Assembly: GCA_947488625.1 (NCBI GenBank)
Contig: CANKZR010000001.1
Location: 1,054,001 to 1,118,000 of the forward strand
Direction of reading: 5' to 3'
DNA length: 64,000 nucleotides
Origin: an uncultured Sphingomonadaceae bacterium
Lineage (GTDB): Bacteria > Pseudomonadota > Alphaproteobacteria > Sphingomonadales > Sphingomonadaceae
Both the position numbers and the translations under genes were made by a program. This document shows, in pieces, positions 25,817-34,624 of this stretch. The notes under the pieces were generated by a model. That model made no database searches. It had not been told where the DNA came from and worked only from the letters and a program-made list of their open reading frames with translations. Within the stretch, counting starts at the first letter, position 1, and each line of letters starts with the position of its first letter.

Positions 25817-27166
25817 ATGTCCGATTACGACTACGATCTCTTTACCATCGGCGCAGGTTCAGGCGGCGTGCGCGCCAGCCGCGTTTCGGCAGGACATGGC
25901 GCAAAGGTTGCCATTGCGGAGGAATACCGCGTCGGCGGCACCTGCGTCATCCGTGGCTGCGTACCCAAGAAGATGCTCGTCTATGGCGCCCATTTCGCGG
26001 AAGATCTGGAAGACTGCCAGAAATTCGGCTGGGAGATCGAAGGCAAGACCTTCAACTGGAAAAAGCTGCGCGACAACGTGCTTGCCGATGTAAACCGTCT
26101 GGAAGGCGCCTACACCGATACGCTGGAAAGCCACGAGGTGGAGATCTTCAAGGAGCGCGCGCGGCTGACCGGGCCGCATGAGGTGACGCTGGAAGGCGGG
26201 CGCACGGTCACGGCCAAGCATATCCTGATCGCCACGGGAGCGCGTCCCCGGATGCCTGAATGCCAGGGCGCGGAACATGCCATCAGTTCTAACGAGGCCT
26301 TTCATCTCGATGAAATCCCCAAGAAAATGATCATTGCCGGGGGCGGCTACATAGCCAACGAGTTTGCGGGGATCTTCAACGAATTCGGCAGCAAGGTGAC
26401 GCTGGTAAACCGCGGCGACCAGTTGCTGCGCAGCTATGACGAGGCGGTTCGCGATCGCTTGCTGCAAATCTCGATGACCAAGGGGATCGCGTTCAAGTTC
26501 AACACGATCTTCGAATATATCAAGCCGTGCGACGAGGGAGGCTATTTCGTCAAGCTGTCCGACTGCGAGGAAGAGCACGTAGATTGCGTGATGTTTGCCG
26601 TAGGCCGCATTCCCAATACCGAGGGGTTGGGGCTGGAGGACATCGGCGTCGAACTGGGCGAGGGTGGCGAAGTCGTGGTAGACCGCTTCAGCAAGACCAG
26701 CGTGGATCATATCTATGCCGTTGGCGATGTGACCGACCGCGTGCAGTTGACCCCCGTAGCAATCCGCGAAGGTCAGGCATTTGCCGATAGCGTGTTTGGC
26801 GGCCACGAACCCGTCGCGGTGGATCATGGTTGCATCCCCAGTGCCGTGTTCAGCCACCCGCCAATCGCCGCTGTCGGGATGACTGAAGGCGAGGCGAAGA
26901 ACAAACTGGGCTCCGTAAAGGTTTACCAGTCCGATTTCCGGCCGATGAAGAACGTGCTGGCTGGTCGCAACGAGCGATCGCTGATCAAGATAGTCTGTGA
27001 TGACAGCAACGGCAGGATCGTGGGCATCCACATGATCGCGCCCGATGCGCCTGAGATGATGCAGGCCGCCGCGATCGCGGTGAAGGCTGGGCTGACCAAG
27101 GCCGATTTCGATGCAACCGTGGCCATCCATCCCACGATGGCCGAAGAGCTTGTGCTGATGCGTTGA
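25817..27166 (+). CDS. gor: Glutathione reductase
   Basis: FAD- and NADPH-dependent reductase that keeps glutathione reduced. The 449-residue product has the FAD-binding TIGAGSGGVRASR (10-22), the redox-active pair C43/C48 in GGTCVIRGCVPKK, the nucleotide-binding GGGYIANEFAGIF with a following VNRGDQLLRSYDE holding arginines expected for NADPH preference, and the C-terminal HPTMAEELVLMR with the active-site histidine. A GGAGC sequence precedes the start. Followed by a DUF488 gene about 40 bases later, perhaps on the same transcript. Confidence 0.94.
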   Translation: MSDYDYDLFTIGAGSGGVRASRVSAGHGAKVAIAEEYRVGGTCVIRGCVPKKMLVYGAHFAEDLEDCQKFGWEIEGKTFNWKKLRDNVLADVNRLEGAYTDTLESHEVEIFKERARLTGPHEVTLEGGRTVTAKHILIATGARPRMPECQGAEHAISSNEAFHLDEIPKKMIIAGGGYIANEFAGIFNEFGSKVTLVNRGDQLLRSYDEAVRDRLLQISMTKGIAFKFNTIFEYIKPCDEGGYFVKLSDCEEEHVDCVMFAVGRIPNTEGLGLEDIGVELGEGGEVVVDRFSKTSVDHIYAVGDVTDRVQLTPVAIREGQAFADSVFGGHEPVAVDHGCIPSAVFSHPPIAAVGMTEGEAKNKLGSVKVYQSDFRPMKNVLAGRNERSLIKIVCDDSNGRIVGIHMIAPDAPEMMQAAAIAVKAGLTKADFDATVAIHPTMAEELVLMR

Positions 27167-27207
27167 CGCATGCGGATGCTGAAACAATTTGAGCGTGTCG
27201 GTGCTGG

Positions 27208-27663
27208 ATGATGGTGATGCCGCAACTCACCACCATCGGCTACGCCCATGCCACGCAGGACGCGCTGATCGCGGCGCTGCAAGGCAAGAAGGTCGAACTC
27301 CTCGCCGACATCCGCGCATTGCCCTTGTCACGGCGTGCAGGGTTTTCCAAAACCTCGCTCAAGGCGGCGGTAGAGGAAGCGGGTATCGAATACCGGCACT
27401 TCAAGCATCTCGGCACGCCGAAAGAGGGGCGCGATGCGGCACGCAAGGGCGACTATGCGACGTTGCGCCGAATCTACGAAGGTCAGCTCCATCTGCCGGA
27501 GGCGCTGGCGCAAATGGCCGAGATCCAGGCGCTCGCCGCCGAAAAGCGCACCTGCCTGCTCTGCTATTGCGGGGAGGCCGAGAAGTGCCACCGCTCGCTG
27601 CTGATCGAGCATGTGTTCGCGTCATGCGATGTGGTGCACCTGCACCCTGAAATGCCGACCTAG
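27208..27663 (+). CDS. DUF488 family protein
   Basis: A 151-residue DUF488 member. Typical are TTIGYAHATQD near the start (the family often has TIGHS), LADIRALPLSRR, and CLLCYCGEAEKCHR, a cysteine/histidine-rich motif near the C-terminus that characterises the family. DUF488 proteins are small cytosolic proteins of unknown biochemical function. The start is uncertain among ATGs at 27208, 27211 and 27217; there is no clear ribosome site. It lies about 40 bases after gor, perhaps on the same transcript. Confidence 0.85.
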   Translation: MMVMPQLTTIGYAHATQDALIAALQGKKVELLADIRALPLSRRAGFSKTSLKAAVEEAGIEYRHFKHLGTPKEGRDAARKGDYATLRRIYEGQLHLPEALAQMAEIQALAAEKRTCLLCYCGEAEKCHRSLLIEHVFASCDVVHLHPEMPT

Positions 27664-27695
27664 GCACCACCTGCCGCCTCGTGCGTAGGTTGGAC

Positions 27696-28241
27696 ATGTG
27701 GTTCGATACATGGTCCGACATGTGGCAGATTTTTGTCACGACAATAATCATCTACGCCGCGCTGGTCCTGATCTTGCGAGGTGTGGGCAAGCGCTCGCTC
27801 GCCAAGCTGAATATTTTCGATCTCGTGGTGACCGTGGCATTGGGTTCGACGCTGGCGACGATCATGCTCAGCCAGGACACGACGCTGGCCGAAGGCGTTT
27901 TGGCTTTCGTCACCCTGTGCAGCTTGCAATGGCTGGTCGCCTGGGGCAGCTTGCGCGCCAAGTGGTTCAAGAAGCTGATCCGATCCGAACCGAGGCTGTT
28001 GTTCAGCGACGGCAGGTTTCTCGATCGCGCAATGCGTGACGAGCGGATATTGCGGCAGGAAGTTCATGCCGAAATCCGCAGTCATGGTTTTGGCGACCTG
28101 GAAGACATTGCCGCTGTCGTCCTTGAAACAGACGGATCCTTCAGCGTGATTCCCGCGGAATCCGCCAACACCCGCAGCGCCATGGAGAGCGTAAAGCGCG
28201 ATCCGATCGATCCGGCGGACGATGCAAGGCCCGCACGATGA
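27696..28241 (+). CDS. DUF421 (YetF-like) membrane protein, first of two
   Basis: A 181-residue protein with about three hydrophobic segments in residues 8-95 and the DUF421 core sequence GKRSLAKLNIFDLVVTVALG; a soluble C-terminal domain holds LLFSDGRFLDRAMRDERI and AAVVLETDGSFSVIP. A GTG at 27681 would add five residues, but the ATG at 27696 begins MWFD as in the next gene. The second DUF421 gene starts 35 bases after it, and the two share most of the core motif, so they are recent paralogues. DUF421 proteins are linked to spore and envelope functions in Bacillus; the role here is unknown. Confidence 0.87.
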   Translation: MWFDTWSDMWQIFVTTIIIYAALVLILRGVGKRSLAKLNIFDLVVTVALGSTLATIMLSQDTTLAEGVLAFVTLCSLQWLVAWGSLRAKWFKKLIRSEPRLLFSDGRFLDRAMRDERILRQEVHAEIRSHGFGDLEDIAAVVLETDGSFSVIPAESANTRSAMESVKRDPIDPADDARPAR

Positions 28242-28276
28242 GCGGACCCATTTCACGGTCAGGTCGTTAGGTATCC

Positions 28277-28813
28277 ATGTGGTTCGATAACTGGACGGAA
28301 ATCGGGCAAATCGCCCTTACGACGCTGATCATCTATTTCGCATTGATCGCGATCCTGCAGTTTGCGGGAAAGCGCAGTATCGCCAAGCTGAATATCTTCG
28401 ATCTGGTCGTCACGGTGGCGCTGGGTTCGATCCTTGCATCCGTCATGCTGACCAAGAGCCTTTCCGTCGCGGACGGACTGGCTGCGTTCATCGTTCTCGC
28501 TTTCCTGCAATGGCTGGTTGCATGGTTATCCGTGCGATTTGGCTGGTTCAAACAGGTGATCCGTTCAGATTCGCGCATCTTGCTCAAGGATGGCAAATTC
28601 CTCGAAGATCAGATGAAGGCCGAGCGCGTGACGCATGGCGAGATAGAGGCCGCCATCCGCGGCAAGGGTCACGGCAAGATCGAGAGCATCGCCGCCGTGG
28701 TCCTCGAAAGCGATGGCAGCTTCAGCGTGATTGAAGGCCCACCTGCCAGTCAGTACAGCGCGCTGGAACGCATGCTGAAAAGCGATGACAAGTCGGAAAG
28801 CGGCGGAGACTGA
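28277..28813 (+). CDS. DUF421 (YetF-like) membrane protein, second of two
   Basis: A 178-residue paralogue of the preceding gene, with the same order: MWFDNW start, hydrophobic N-terminal half, GKRSIAKLNIFDLVVTVALG, then ILLKDGKFLEDQMKAERV and AAVVLESDGSFSVIE. The N-terminal helical half is the more conserved between copies; the last 20 residues differ. The copies may form a heteromer. It ends convergent with aroB, only eight bases from its stop. Confidence 0.87.
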   Translation: MWFDNWTEIGQIALTTLIIYFALIAILQFAGKRSIAKLNIFDLVVTVALGSILASVMLTKSLSVADGLAAFIVLAFLQWLVAWLSVRFGWFKQVIRSDSRILLKDGKFLEDQMKAERVTHGEIEAAIRGKGHGKIESIAAVVLESDGSFSVIEGPPASQYSALERMLKSDDKSESGGD

Positions 28814-28821
28814 AACCCCCG

Positions 28822-29967
28822 CTAGTGCACTTGTAGCTGCTCGCTCAGGAAAGCGGCGATATCCGCCATCTCGACCTGCCTGTCGACAAATGCCTCGCCA
28901 ATGCCGCGCAGCAGGATGAAGGGCAGGGTGCCGGCGTCCATCTTCTTGTCGTGCAACATGTGCGCGGCCAATTTTTCTCCGGAACAATCAAGGCCCAGTG
29001 AAGCGATTTCCGAGCGCAGTCCGGCGCTGTCTATTGCAGAAGTAACGCAGGTGGCATCGTCAATCGTGATGTAGTCGCGGCGGGCAGAATAGCGGGCCGC
29101 CAACACCATCCCCAGTGCCACGGCTTCTCCATGCAGCAGAGTATCGGAAAAACCGGTTTCCGCTTCCAGCGCGTGGCCGAAAGTGTGGCCAAGGTTAAGC
29201 AGCGCCCGCGTGCCGGAAGTCTCCCGCTCATCCTCGGCAACGATGCGCGCCTTGGCCTTCACGCTTTGGGTAACGGCGTATTGCAACGCCTCTGGTTCGC
29301 GAGCGGTGACTTTTGCGCCATGCTCCTCGCACCACCGGAAGAATTTCGCATTGCCCAGGATGCCGTACTTAATGACTTCGGCATAGCCTGCACCCATTTC
29401 CCGGTCGGGGAGGGTGTCCAGCGTCGCCGTGTCTGCCAGCACCAGGGATGGTTGGTGAAAAGCGCCGACAAGGTTCTTGCCCGATGCAGTGTTAATTGCC
29501 GTCTTGCCGCCGACGGAACTATCCACCTGTGCCAGCAGCGTCGTGGGGATCTGGACAAAGCCGCAACCGCGCTTCAGCACCGATGCGGCGAAGCCCGTGA
29601 GGTCGCCAACCACGCCGCCGCCGAGGGCGAAGATATGGTCGCCCCGTTCCACTCCGCGCTCCAGCAGCCAGTCGACCAGATTTTCCAGCACGCTCCAGCT
29701 TTTCGCGCCCTCGCCGGGCTCGGTGATGAACCAGTCCACGCCAAGGTCTTTTGCAGCGAGCGCGGCCTCCAGCCGATGACCATGTGCCGCATGGGAATTG
29801 CGGTCTGCCACTGCCGGCACACGATTTTTCCGGATGAAGCTGGACGCTAGCGTTCCGGCATCGTCCAGCAAGCCGCGCCCTACGTGCACGTCATAACCGC
29901 GTCCGGCCAGTTCCACACCGATCACAGTCCCGGTTGTGGGCCCGGTTGCAGCCTCGGTCACACCCAT
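28822..29967 (-). CDS. aroB: 3-dehydroquinate synthase
   Basis: Second enzyme of the shikimate pathway, turning DAHP into 3-dehydroquinate with NAD and a divalent metal. The 381-residue product has GGGVVGDLTGFAAS (NAD-binding), the IPTTLLAQVDSSVGGKTAIN signature and metal-ligand segments AGYAEVIKYG, LLNLGHTFGHALE and LLHGEAVALGM. It overlaps the aroK end by ten bases, a standard aroK-aroB unit. Confidence 0.97.
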   Translation of the reverse strand: MGVTEAATGPTTGTVIGVELAGRGYDVHVGRGLLDDAGTLASSFIRKNRVPAVADRNSHAAHGHRLEAALAAKDLGVDWFITEPGEGAKSWSVLENLVDWLLERGVERGDHIFALGGGVVGDLTGFAASVLKRGCGFVQIPTTLLAQVDSSVGGKTAINTASGKNLVGAFHQPSLVLADTATLDTLPDREMGAGYAEVIKYGILGNAKFFRWCEEHGAKVTAREPEALQYAVTQSVKAKARIVAEDERETSGTRALLNLGHTFGHALEAETGFSDTLLHGEAVALGMVLAARYSARRDYITIDDATCVTSAIDSAGLRSEIASLGLDCSGEKLAAHMLHDKKMDAGTLPFILLRGIGEAFVDRQVEMADIAAFLSEQLQVH

Positions 29968-30533
29968 GCGTCCAGCTCCTCCAGTATGCGGGCAACGGCT
30001 ACGGAATGCGGGCCGGTGTCGCTTTGCACCTTGATCGGCGCCTGCGAATAGGCGGGCGCGCGTTCGGTTTTCATCCTCGATACGATCTGGCGCGTGTCGC
30101 CATCGCGCAGCAGAGGGCGTTTGTCGTTGCGGCTGACACGCTCCACCAGCGTTTCCACATCGCTATCGAGCCAGATTGCGATGCCGCGATCAAGGATCAG
30201 TTCGCGGGTCTGATCCTGCACGAAAGCGCCGCCGCCTGTCGCAATCACGCAGTCGCAGCCCTTCTCATCCAGCAAACGAGCGATCACGCGCCGTTCACCG
30301 TCGCGAAAATAGACTTCACCAAACAGGTCGAAAATTTCCGGGATGGTCATGTTGGCGGCATTTGCAATTTCTTCGTCCGCATCAACGAAGTCCATGCCCA
30401 GCGTCGATGCCAGCTTGCGTCCTACGGTGGATTTGCCGACCCCCATCATGCCAACCAGCACAATCGGGCGCGTAATCCGGCGGCGGAGGGCGCGGATCGT
30501 CGCATCATCGGGCAGGGGCGCGGCAATGGTCAT
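29958..30533 (-). CDS. aroK: Shikimate kinase
   Basis: Phosphorylates shikimate at the 3-hydroxyl using ATP. The 191-residue product has the P-loop GMMGVGKST (28-36), the shikimate-binding DADEEI and FGEVYFRDGERR, a Gly-rich CVIATGGGAF and the lid region NDKRPLLR. The start at 30533 (MTIAAP) is preferred over an upstream ATG at 30575 because nothing conserved precedes it. First gene of aroK-aroB on the minus strand; it diverges from the small membrane gene at 30642. Confidence 0.94.
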   Translation of the reverse strand: MTIAAPLPDDATIRALRRRITRPIVLVGMMGVGKSTVGRKLASTLGMDFVDADEEIANAANMTIPEIFDLFGEVYFRDGERRVIARLLDEKGCDCVIATGGGAFVQDQTRELILDRGIAIWLDSDVETLVERVSRNDKRPLLRDGDTRQIVSRMKTERAPAYSQAPIKVQSDTGPHSVAVARILEELDAWV

Positions 30534-30641
30534 TGCCGCAAGGCCTATAGTTGGGCTAGTCGCGCTGGCAAGCATGAGCCGCTTTGCAGTGGCCAAGGCA
30601 GGCTTTTTGGCTAGAGTTGTTCAGCCGGGGAATTTCAGAAG

Positions 30642-30782
30642 GTGTCGAAACGACGGATGTCGATTGTGGTGGTATTGATGCTGGCGATTGCCGTGATGCT
30701 TGGCGTAGCGTGGTACGACGGCGGGCGGCAGGAGCAGCGCCTGATCGTTGAGCCCGTTTCCATTCCGGAGGGCAATTCGTGA
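30642..30782 (+). CDS. 46-residue single-pass membrane protein
   Basis: From GTG 30642, a basic N-terminus (SKRRMS), one membrane helix (residues 8-24, IVVVLMLAIAVMLGVAW) and a short polar, Pro-containing C-terminus (46 residues). The stop overlaps the next gene's GTG by four bases (30779-30782), strong evidence for translation and coupling. An ATG at 30657 is an alternative start. Probable topology is N-in/C-out, so the tail and the following secreted protein would share the periplasm. Function unknown; the partner gene suggests a joint role. Confidence 0.75.
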   Translation: MSKRRMSIVVVLMLAIAVMLGVAWYDGGRQEQRLIVEPVSIPEGNS

Positions 30783-32641
30783 CGCGCGCGTTTTTCCTGG
30801 CAAGCGCGGTTGGGCTTGCCCTTACATCTTCGCTGGCCGTGGCAAGCGGGCCGGAAGACCTGTTGCCGCCAATGTTCCGCGATCCCTCACCGCGGCAGCA
30901 GCCATCGCCAACACCAAGCCCGACACCCACCGCCACCCAGACGGCCCGGCCTTCGCAGCCATCCACGCCATCGCCTTCTGGTAGCGGGGAGGTTGTGCAA
31001 CCATTGCCTGATAGTGGCGGATCGTCCCCTGCACCTTCTGCGGGGCGCATTGCCCTGCCGGACGATTTTCCTTCCCTGGCCGAACTGAGCCGGATGGAGG
31101 ATGACGAAATTAACGAAGTGCTCGGCCTTCGCCCGAAGTTCGATATCCCTGCGGCAGCGCGGCGTGCGGTGGAGAAGGTGGGAATTATCTCGCAGGCGGA
31201 AGGCGGTTTCCCCGGCGGATCGCTGCGAAACCAGCCCGGCGCACTGGTTGCCGCTGCCTTGCAGGCCAGCAACGGTCCTGTCGCCTCGCGCTGGGGGCAC
31301 ATCCTTTTTCGCCGTGTGCTTGCCAGCAGGCTGGACGCGCCGCGCGGGATGAACCCGGTGGCATTCGCTGCGCTGCGGGCGCAGGCGCTGAACAGTATGG
31401 GCGAGGGTGCGGTGGCGCGCACGCTGGTGCAGGATATCGACGGTTCGGAATACAACTCGGCGCTGGCTGGCGCAGCCTTCCAGGCCTATCTCGCGACGGG
31501 CGACGTGCTGGGCATGTGCCCGGTCGCCCGGCTGCAAAGCGACCTGCGCGACGACGGCGAATGGGAATTGTTGCAGGCGATCTGCTCCGCCTACCTCGGA
31601 GAAGCGCGCAGCGCGGACCGCCGCTTGCAACGCGCTTTCGGCACAGGGGTAGCAGACGAAATCGACGTTCGCCTGGCGCAGCGCTATGCGGGCGCAGCGG
31701 GCGAAGGCAGCCGTGCAGTGAACATCGAATGGGACGATGTCGATGGGCTAACTCCCTGGCGCTATTCTTTGGCCAGAGCCGTGGGGGAGGACATTCCCGA
31801 AGCGCTGGGCGACGACCTCGACGCTGATTACGAGATATCCGATGTCCTGATTCCGGCAACACCTCTGCTGCGACGCGTTGAAGTTGCCGATACCGCAGCG
31901 TCTCGCGGTGTGCTGTCGTCTTCGGCCATGGTGGACCTTTATTCGCAACTCTGGGCCAGTGACCGCTATGACGCTGCGGACAAGGGTACGGCGGCGCAGC
32001 TGCGTGAGGCTTACGTCGCCAATAGCGCGGTGGAGCGCCTTGCCGCCATGCGTAGCCTGTGGGGGGAGCAGCAGGATTACGGTCGCCTCGTCCTAACCGC
32101 CTATGCGGCTGCGCGACTGCCGGTAACCGAGGATATGCAAGACGATGCCGCGGCATTGATAGCATCGATGCTTTCGGCAGGATTGGACCGCAACGCCCTT
32201 CTCTGGACCGATGTCGTGGCCGAAGGGAGCGAAGGCTGGGCTCTGCTGGCTCTGGCCGAGGCCGATGCGGACATCGCCGTAGCGAGCGGAGCTGTGGACG
32301 ATTTCATCGACAATGATGGAAGCGCGCAGATGCGCAAGTCCGCCTTCCTCGTTGCCGGCCTTGCAGGGCTGGGACGTCTCGACGCTGATGATCTGGAAGA
32401 TTTTTCCGAACGGCTAGGCCGAAACCTTCAACGTCGCAGTCCATGGAGCGACAAGATTTCCCGCGCGGGAGAGCTTGGCAACTCCACGCTTGTCGCCATG
32501 CTGGCCGGATTGGGTATGCAAGGGTCCAGTTGGGACCGGATTACCCCGCGGCACCTGTATTACATCGTGCGATCCCTCGATGCCGCTGGCCTTTCTGCAG
32601 AGGCACGCATGATCGCGGCGGAGGCCGTCGTGCGCGGATAG
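30779..32641 (+). CDS. Conserved secreted hypothetical protein (620 residues)
   Basis: A 620-residue protein with a signal peptide (1-22; MTRAFFLASAVGLALT... ending AVA/S), a Pro/Thr/Ser-rich linker (about 36-75) and a large alanine-rich, mostly helical domain (about 95-620) with repeat-like helices but no motif I recognise. No membrane segment follows, so it is probably periplasmic or secreted. It starts at GTG, overlapping the 46-residue gene by four bases, and xerD starts four bases after its stop. Function unknown; helical repeats might suggest a scaffold or protein-binding role, which is inference. Confidence 0.82.
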   Translation: MTRAFFLASAVGLALTSSLAVASGPEDLLPPMFRDPSPRQQPSPTPSPTPTATQTARPSQPSTPSPSGSGEVVQPLPDSGGSSPAPSAGRIALPDDFPSLAELSRMEDDEINEVLGLRPKFDIPAAARRAVEKVGIISQAEGGFPGGSLRNQPGALVAAALQASNGPVASRWGHILFRRVLASRLDAPRGMNPVAFAALRAQALNSMGEGAVARTLVQDIDGSEYNSALAGAAFQAYLATGDVLGMCPVARLQSDLRDDGEWELLQAICSAYLGEARSADRRLQRAFGTGVADEIDVRLAQRYAGAAGEGSRAVNIEWDDVDGLTPWRYSLARAVGEDIPEALGDDLDADYEISDVLIPATPLLRRVEVADTAASRGVLSSSAMVDLYSQLWASDRYDAADKGTAAQLREAYVANSAVERLAAMRSLWGEQQDYGRLVLTAYAAARLPVTEDMQDDAAALIASMLSAGLDRNALLWTDVVAEGSEGWALLALAEADADIAVASGAVDDFIDNDGSAQMRKSAFLVAGLAGLGRLDADDLEDFSERLGRNLQRRSPWSDKISRAGELGNSTLVAMLAGLGMQGSSWDRITPRHLYYIVRSLDAAGLSAEARMIAAEAVVRG

Positions 32642-32645
32642 CCCT

Positions 32646-33539
32646 GTGGCAGGCGCAATCGACAACTTCCTTGCCATGCTTGCTGCCGAACGCGGCGCGG
32701 CGGCAAATACCCTCGCCGCCTATCGCCGGGACCTGGAAGGTAGCGAGGGGATTGTCGGCGATCTTGCCACCGCCACGCGCGCTGATCTGTCGGGGCTGGC
32801 AGCGGCCTGGTCAGACCTTGCACCATCCACGGTGGCACGCAAAACCTCCGCCCTGCGGCAGTTCTACGGCTTTTGTATCGACGAGGGGCTGCGGGATGAT
32901 GATCCCTCCGCCGTAATGCCGCGTCCGCAATCGCGCCGCCCGCTACCAAAAGTGCTTGGCCATGCGGAGATAGAGGCTTTGTTCCGGCAAGCGGAGGAGG
33001 AGGCATCGGCCGAACGCCCGGCAGCCGTGCGAATGCTGACGCTGCTGGAATTGCTCTATGGCTCCGGCTTGAGAGCCACCGAGCTTGTCGCTTTGCCGGT
33101 CGCGGCCGTGCCTCGCGATGCGCCGTTTCTCACCATAATCGGCAAGGGCGGTCAGCAGCGCATGGTGCCCGTTTCGCGCCGCGCGCAATCGGCTATCGGG
33201 CGCTGGATGGAGGTGCGGGGGGCAAACAAGCGGGAAGGTGGTTCGCCATTCCTGTTCCCCTCGCGCAAGTCGCATTTGACGCGCATTCGCCTGTATCAAC
33301 TGGTGAAAGGCCTTGCAGCCAGAGCAGGTCTGGACCCGGCCAAGGTGTCGCCGCACGTGCTGCGCCACGCCTTTGCCACGCATTTGCTGGAGGGCGGGGC
33401 AGATCTGCGCGTGTTGCAGACCATGCTGGGCCATGCCGACATCGCCACCACGCAGATATACACCCATGTGGATTCTGCACGGCTTGTTGCACTGGTGAAT
33501 GAACGGCATCCTCTTGCAGCGGGGCGCGGGTCGGGGTAG
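32646..33539 (+). CDS. xerD: Site-specific tyrosine recombinase XerD
   Basis: Resolves chromosome dimers at dif with XerC. The 297-residue product has the N-terminal SAM-like core-binding domain (1-85) and the catalytic domain with R143 (GLRATEL), K167 (IGKGG), H237/R240 ([13 protein letters not shown]), H263 and nucleophile Y272 ([14 protein letters not shown]). It starts at GTG four bases after the preceding stop. The chromosomal neighbours (aroK-aroB upstream, accA downstream) match the usual alphaproteobacterial xerD site, so a housekeeping role is favoured over a mobile-element integrase. Confidence 0.93.
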   Translation: MAGAIDNFLAMLAAERGAAANTLAAYRRDLEGSEGIVGDLATATRADLSGLAAAWSDLAPSTVARKTSALRQFYGFCIDEGLRDDDPSAVMPRPQSRRPLPKVLGHAEIEALFRQAEEEASAERPAAVRMLTLLELLYGSGLRATELVALPVAAVPRDAPFLTIIGKGGQQRMVPVSRRAQSAIGRWMEVRGANKREGGSPFLFPSRKSHLTRIRLYQLVKGLAARAGLDPAKVSPHVLRHAFATHLLEGGADLRVLQTMLGHADIATTQIYTHVDSARLVALVNERHPLAAGRGSG

Positions 33540-33549
33540 CGGCCTTGGC

Positions 33550-34509
33550 ATGACTTCATACCTCGAATTCGAGAAGCCGGTTGCAGAGCTGGAAGCCAAG
33601 ATCTCCGAACTGCGCAAGGCGGCAGGCGACGATGGCGACGTGGATATTTCAAACGAGCTTCAAAGGCTTGAGTTGAAAAGCGCGCAGCTGCTGGAAAACA
33701 CCTATCGCGATCTTTCTCCGTGGCAGAAAACGCAGGTTGCCCGGCATCCTTCGCGCCCGCACTTTCACGATTACGTCAGTCTGGGCTTCACCGATTTCGT
33801 GCCGATGGGTGGGGATCGCGCCTATGGTGACGACCAGGCGATTATGGGCGGGCTGGCCCGGCTGGACGGTCGCAAGGTCGTTCTGATCGGGCACGAAAAG
33901 GGCAATGATACCGAAAGCCGCATCCGGCACAATTTCGGCATGGGAAAGCCGGAGGGGTATCGCAAGGCCATCCGCCTGATGGAACTTGCCGACCGGTTCG
34001 GACTGCCGGTCGTTACGCTGGTGGATACGTCGGGAGCCTTTCCCGGTATCGAGGCGGAAGAGCGCGGGCAGGCCGAAGCCATCGCGCGTTCCACCGAAGC
34101 ATGCCTTGCGCTTGGTGTGCCGTTGATTGCGGCAATCGTGGGCGAGGGCGGCTCTGGTGGAGCCGTTGCGCTGGCCAGCGCCGAGCGCGTTCTGATGTTT
34201 GAACACGCGGTTTATTCGGTCATTTCTCCCGAGGGTTGCGCCTCCATTCTCTGGCGCACGGCGGAAAAGGCCCCGCAGGCTGCCGAAGCAATGAAGATGA
34301 CGGCGCAGGATCTGGAAAAGATCGGTGTGATCGATCGCATCGTTCCCGAGCCAATGGGCGGCGCGCAGCGCGATCCGAAGGTGGCGGTGGAGAATTTGGC
34401 AAAGGCTATCGGTGAAGAGCTCGATGCCCTGTCCGGTCTCGATGCCGAGGCACTGCGGAGAAAGCGCGAAGATCGTTTCCTGGGTATCGGGCGCGATCTT
34501 TCACGATAA
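33550..34509 (+). CDS. accA: Acetyl-CoA carboxylase carboxyltransferase subunit alpha
   Basis: Subunit of the carboxyltransferase that, with AccD, moves carboxyl from biotin to acetyl-CoA for fatty-acid synthesis. The 319-residue product has the usual N-terminal [12 protein letters not shown] coiled region, [16 protein letters not shown], the CoA-binding [16 protein letters not shown] and [12 protein letters not shown], and ends with a typical C-terminal helix. The ATG at 33550 fits the family's N-terminus ([10 protein letters not shown]); an earlier ATG at 33499 would lie inside the xerD end. Confidence 0.96.
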   Translation: MTSYLEFEKPVAELEAKISELRKAAGDDGDVDISNELQRLELKSAQLLENTYRDLSPWQKTQVARHPSRPHFHDYVSLGFTDFVPMGGDRAYGDDQAIMGGLARLDGRKVVLIGHEKGNDTESRIRHNFGMGKPEGYRKAIRLMELADRFGLPVVTLVDTSGAFPGIEAEERGQAEAIARSTEACLALGVPLIAAIVGEGGSGGAVALASAERVLMFEHAVYSVISPEGCASILWRTAEKAPQAAEAMKMTAQDLEKIGVIDRIVPEPMGGAQRDPKVAVENLAKAIGEELDALSGLDAEALRRKREDRFLGIGRDLSR

Positions 34510-34624
34510 CGATAGAACGGCGCGAGAGAGAAGCTTCGGGAACATCCCGGCGTCATTGCGGTTTTTCGGGTTAACGAATGCAAACGTCGGTTTTGCATCG
34601 ATACAACTCCCGGAGGAGGCCTGA

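Noticed and set aside
32646-33539. Phage or integron integrase
   Set aside because: All catalytic residues fit, but length, neighbours (aroK-aroB, accA) and absence of attachment repeats point to XerD.
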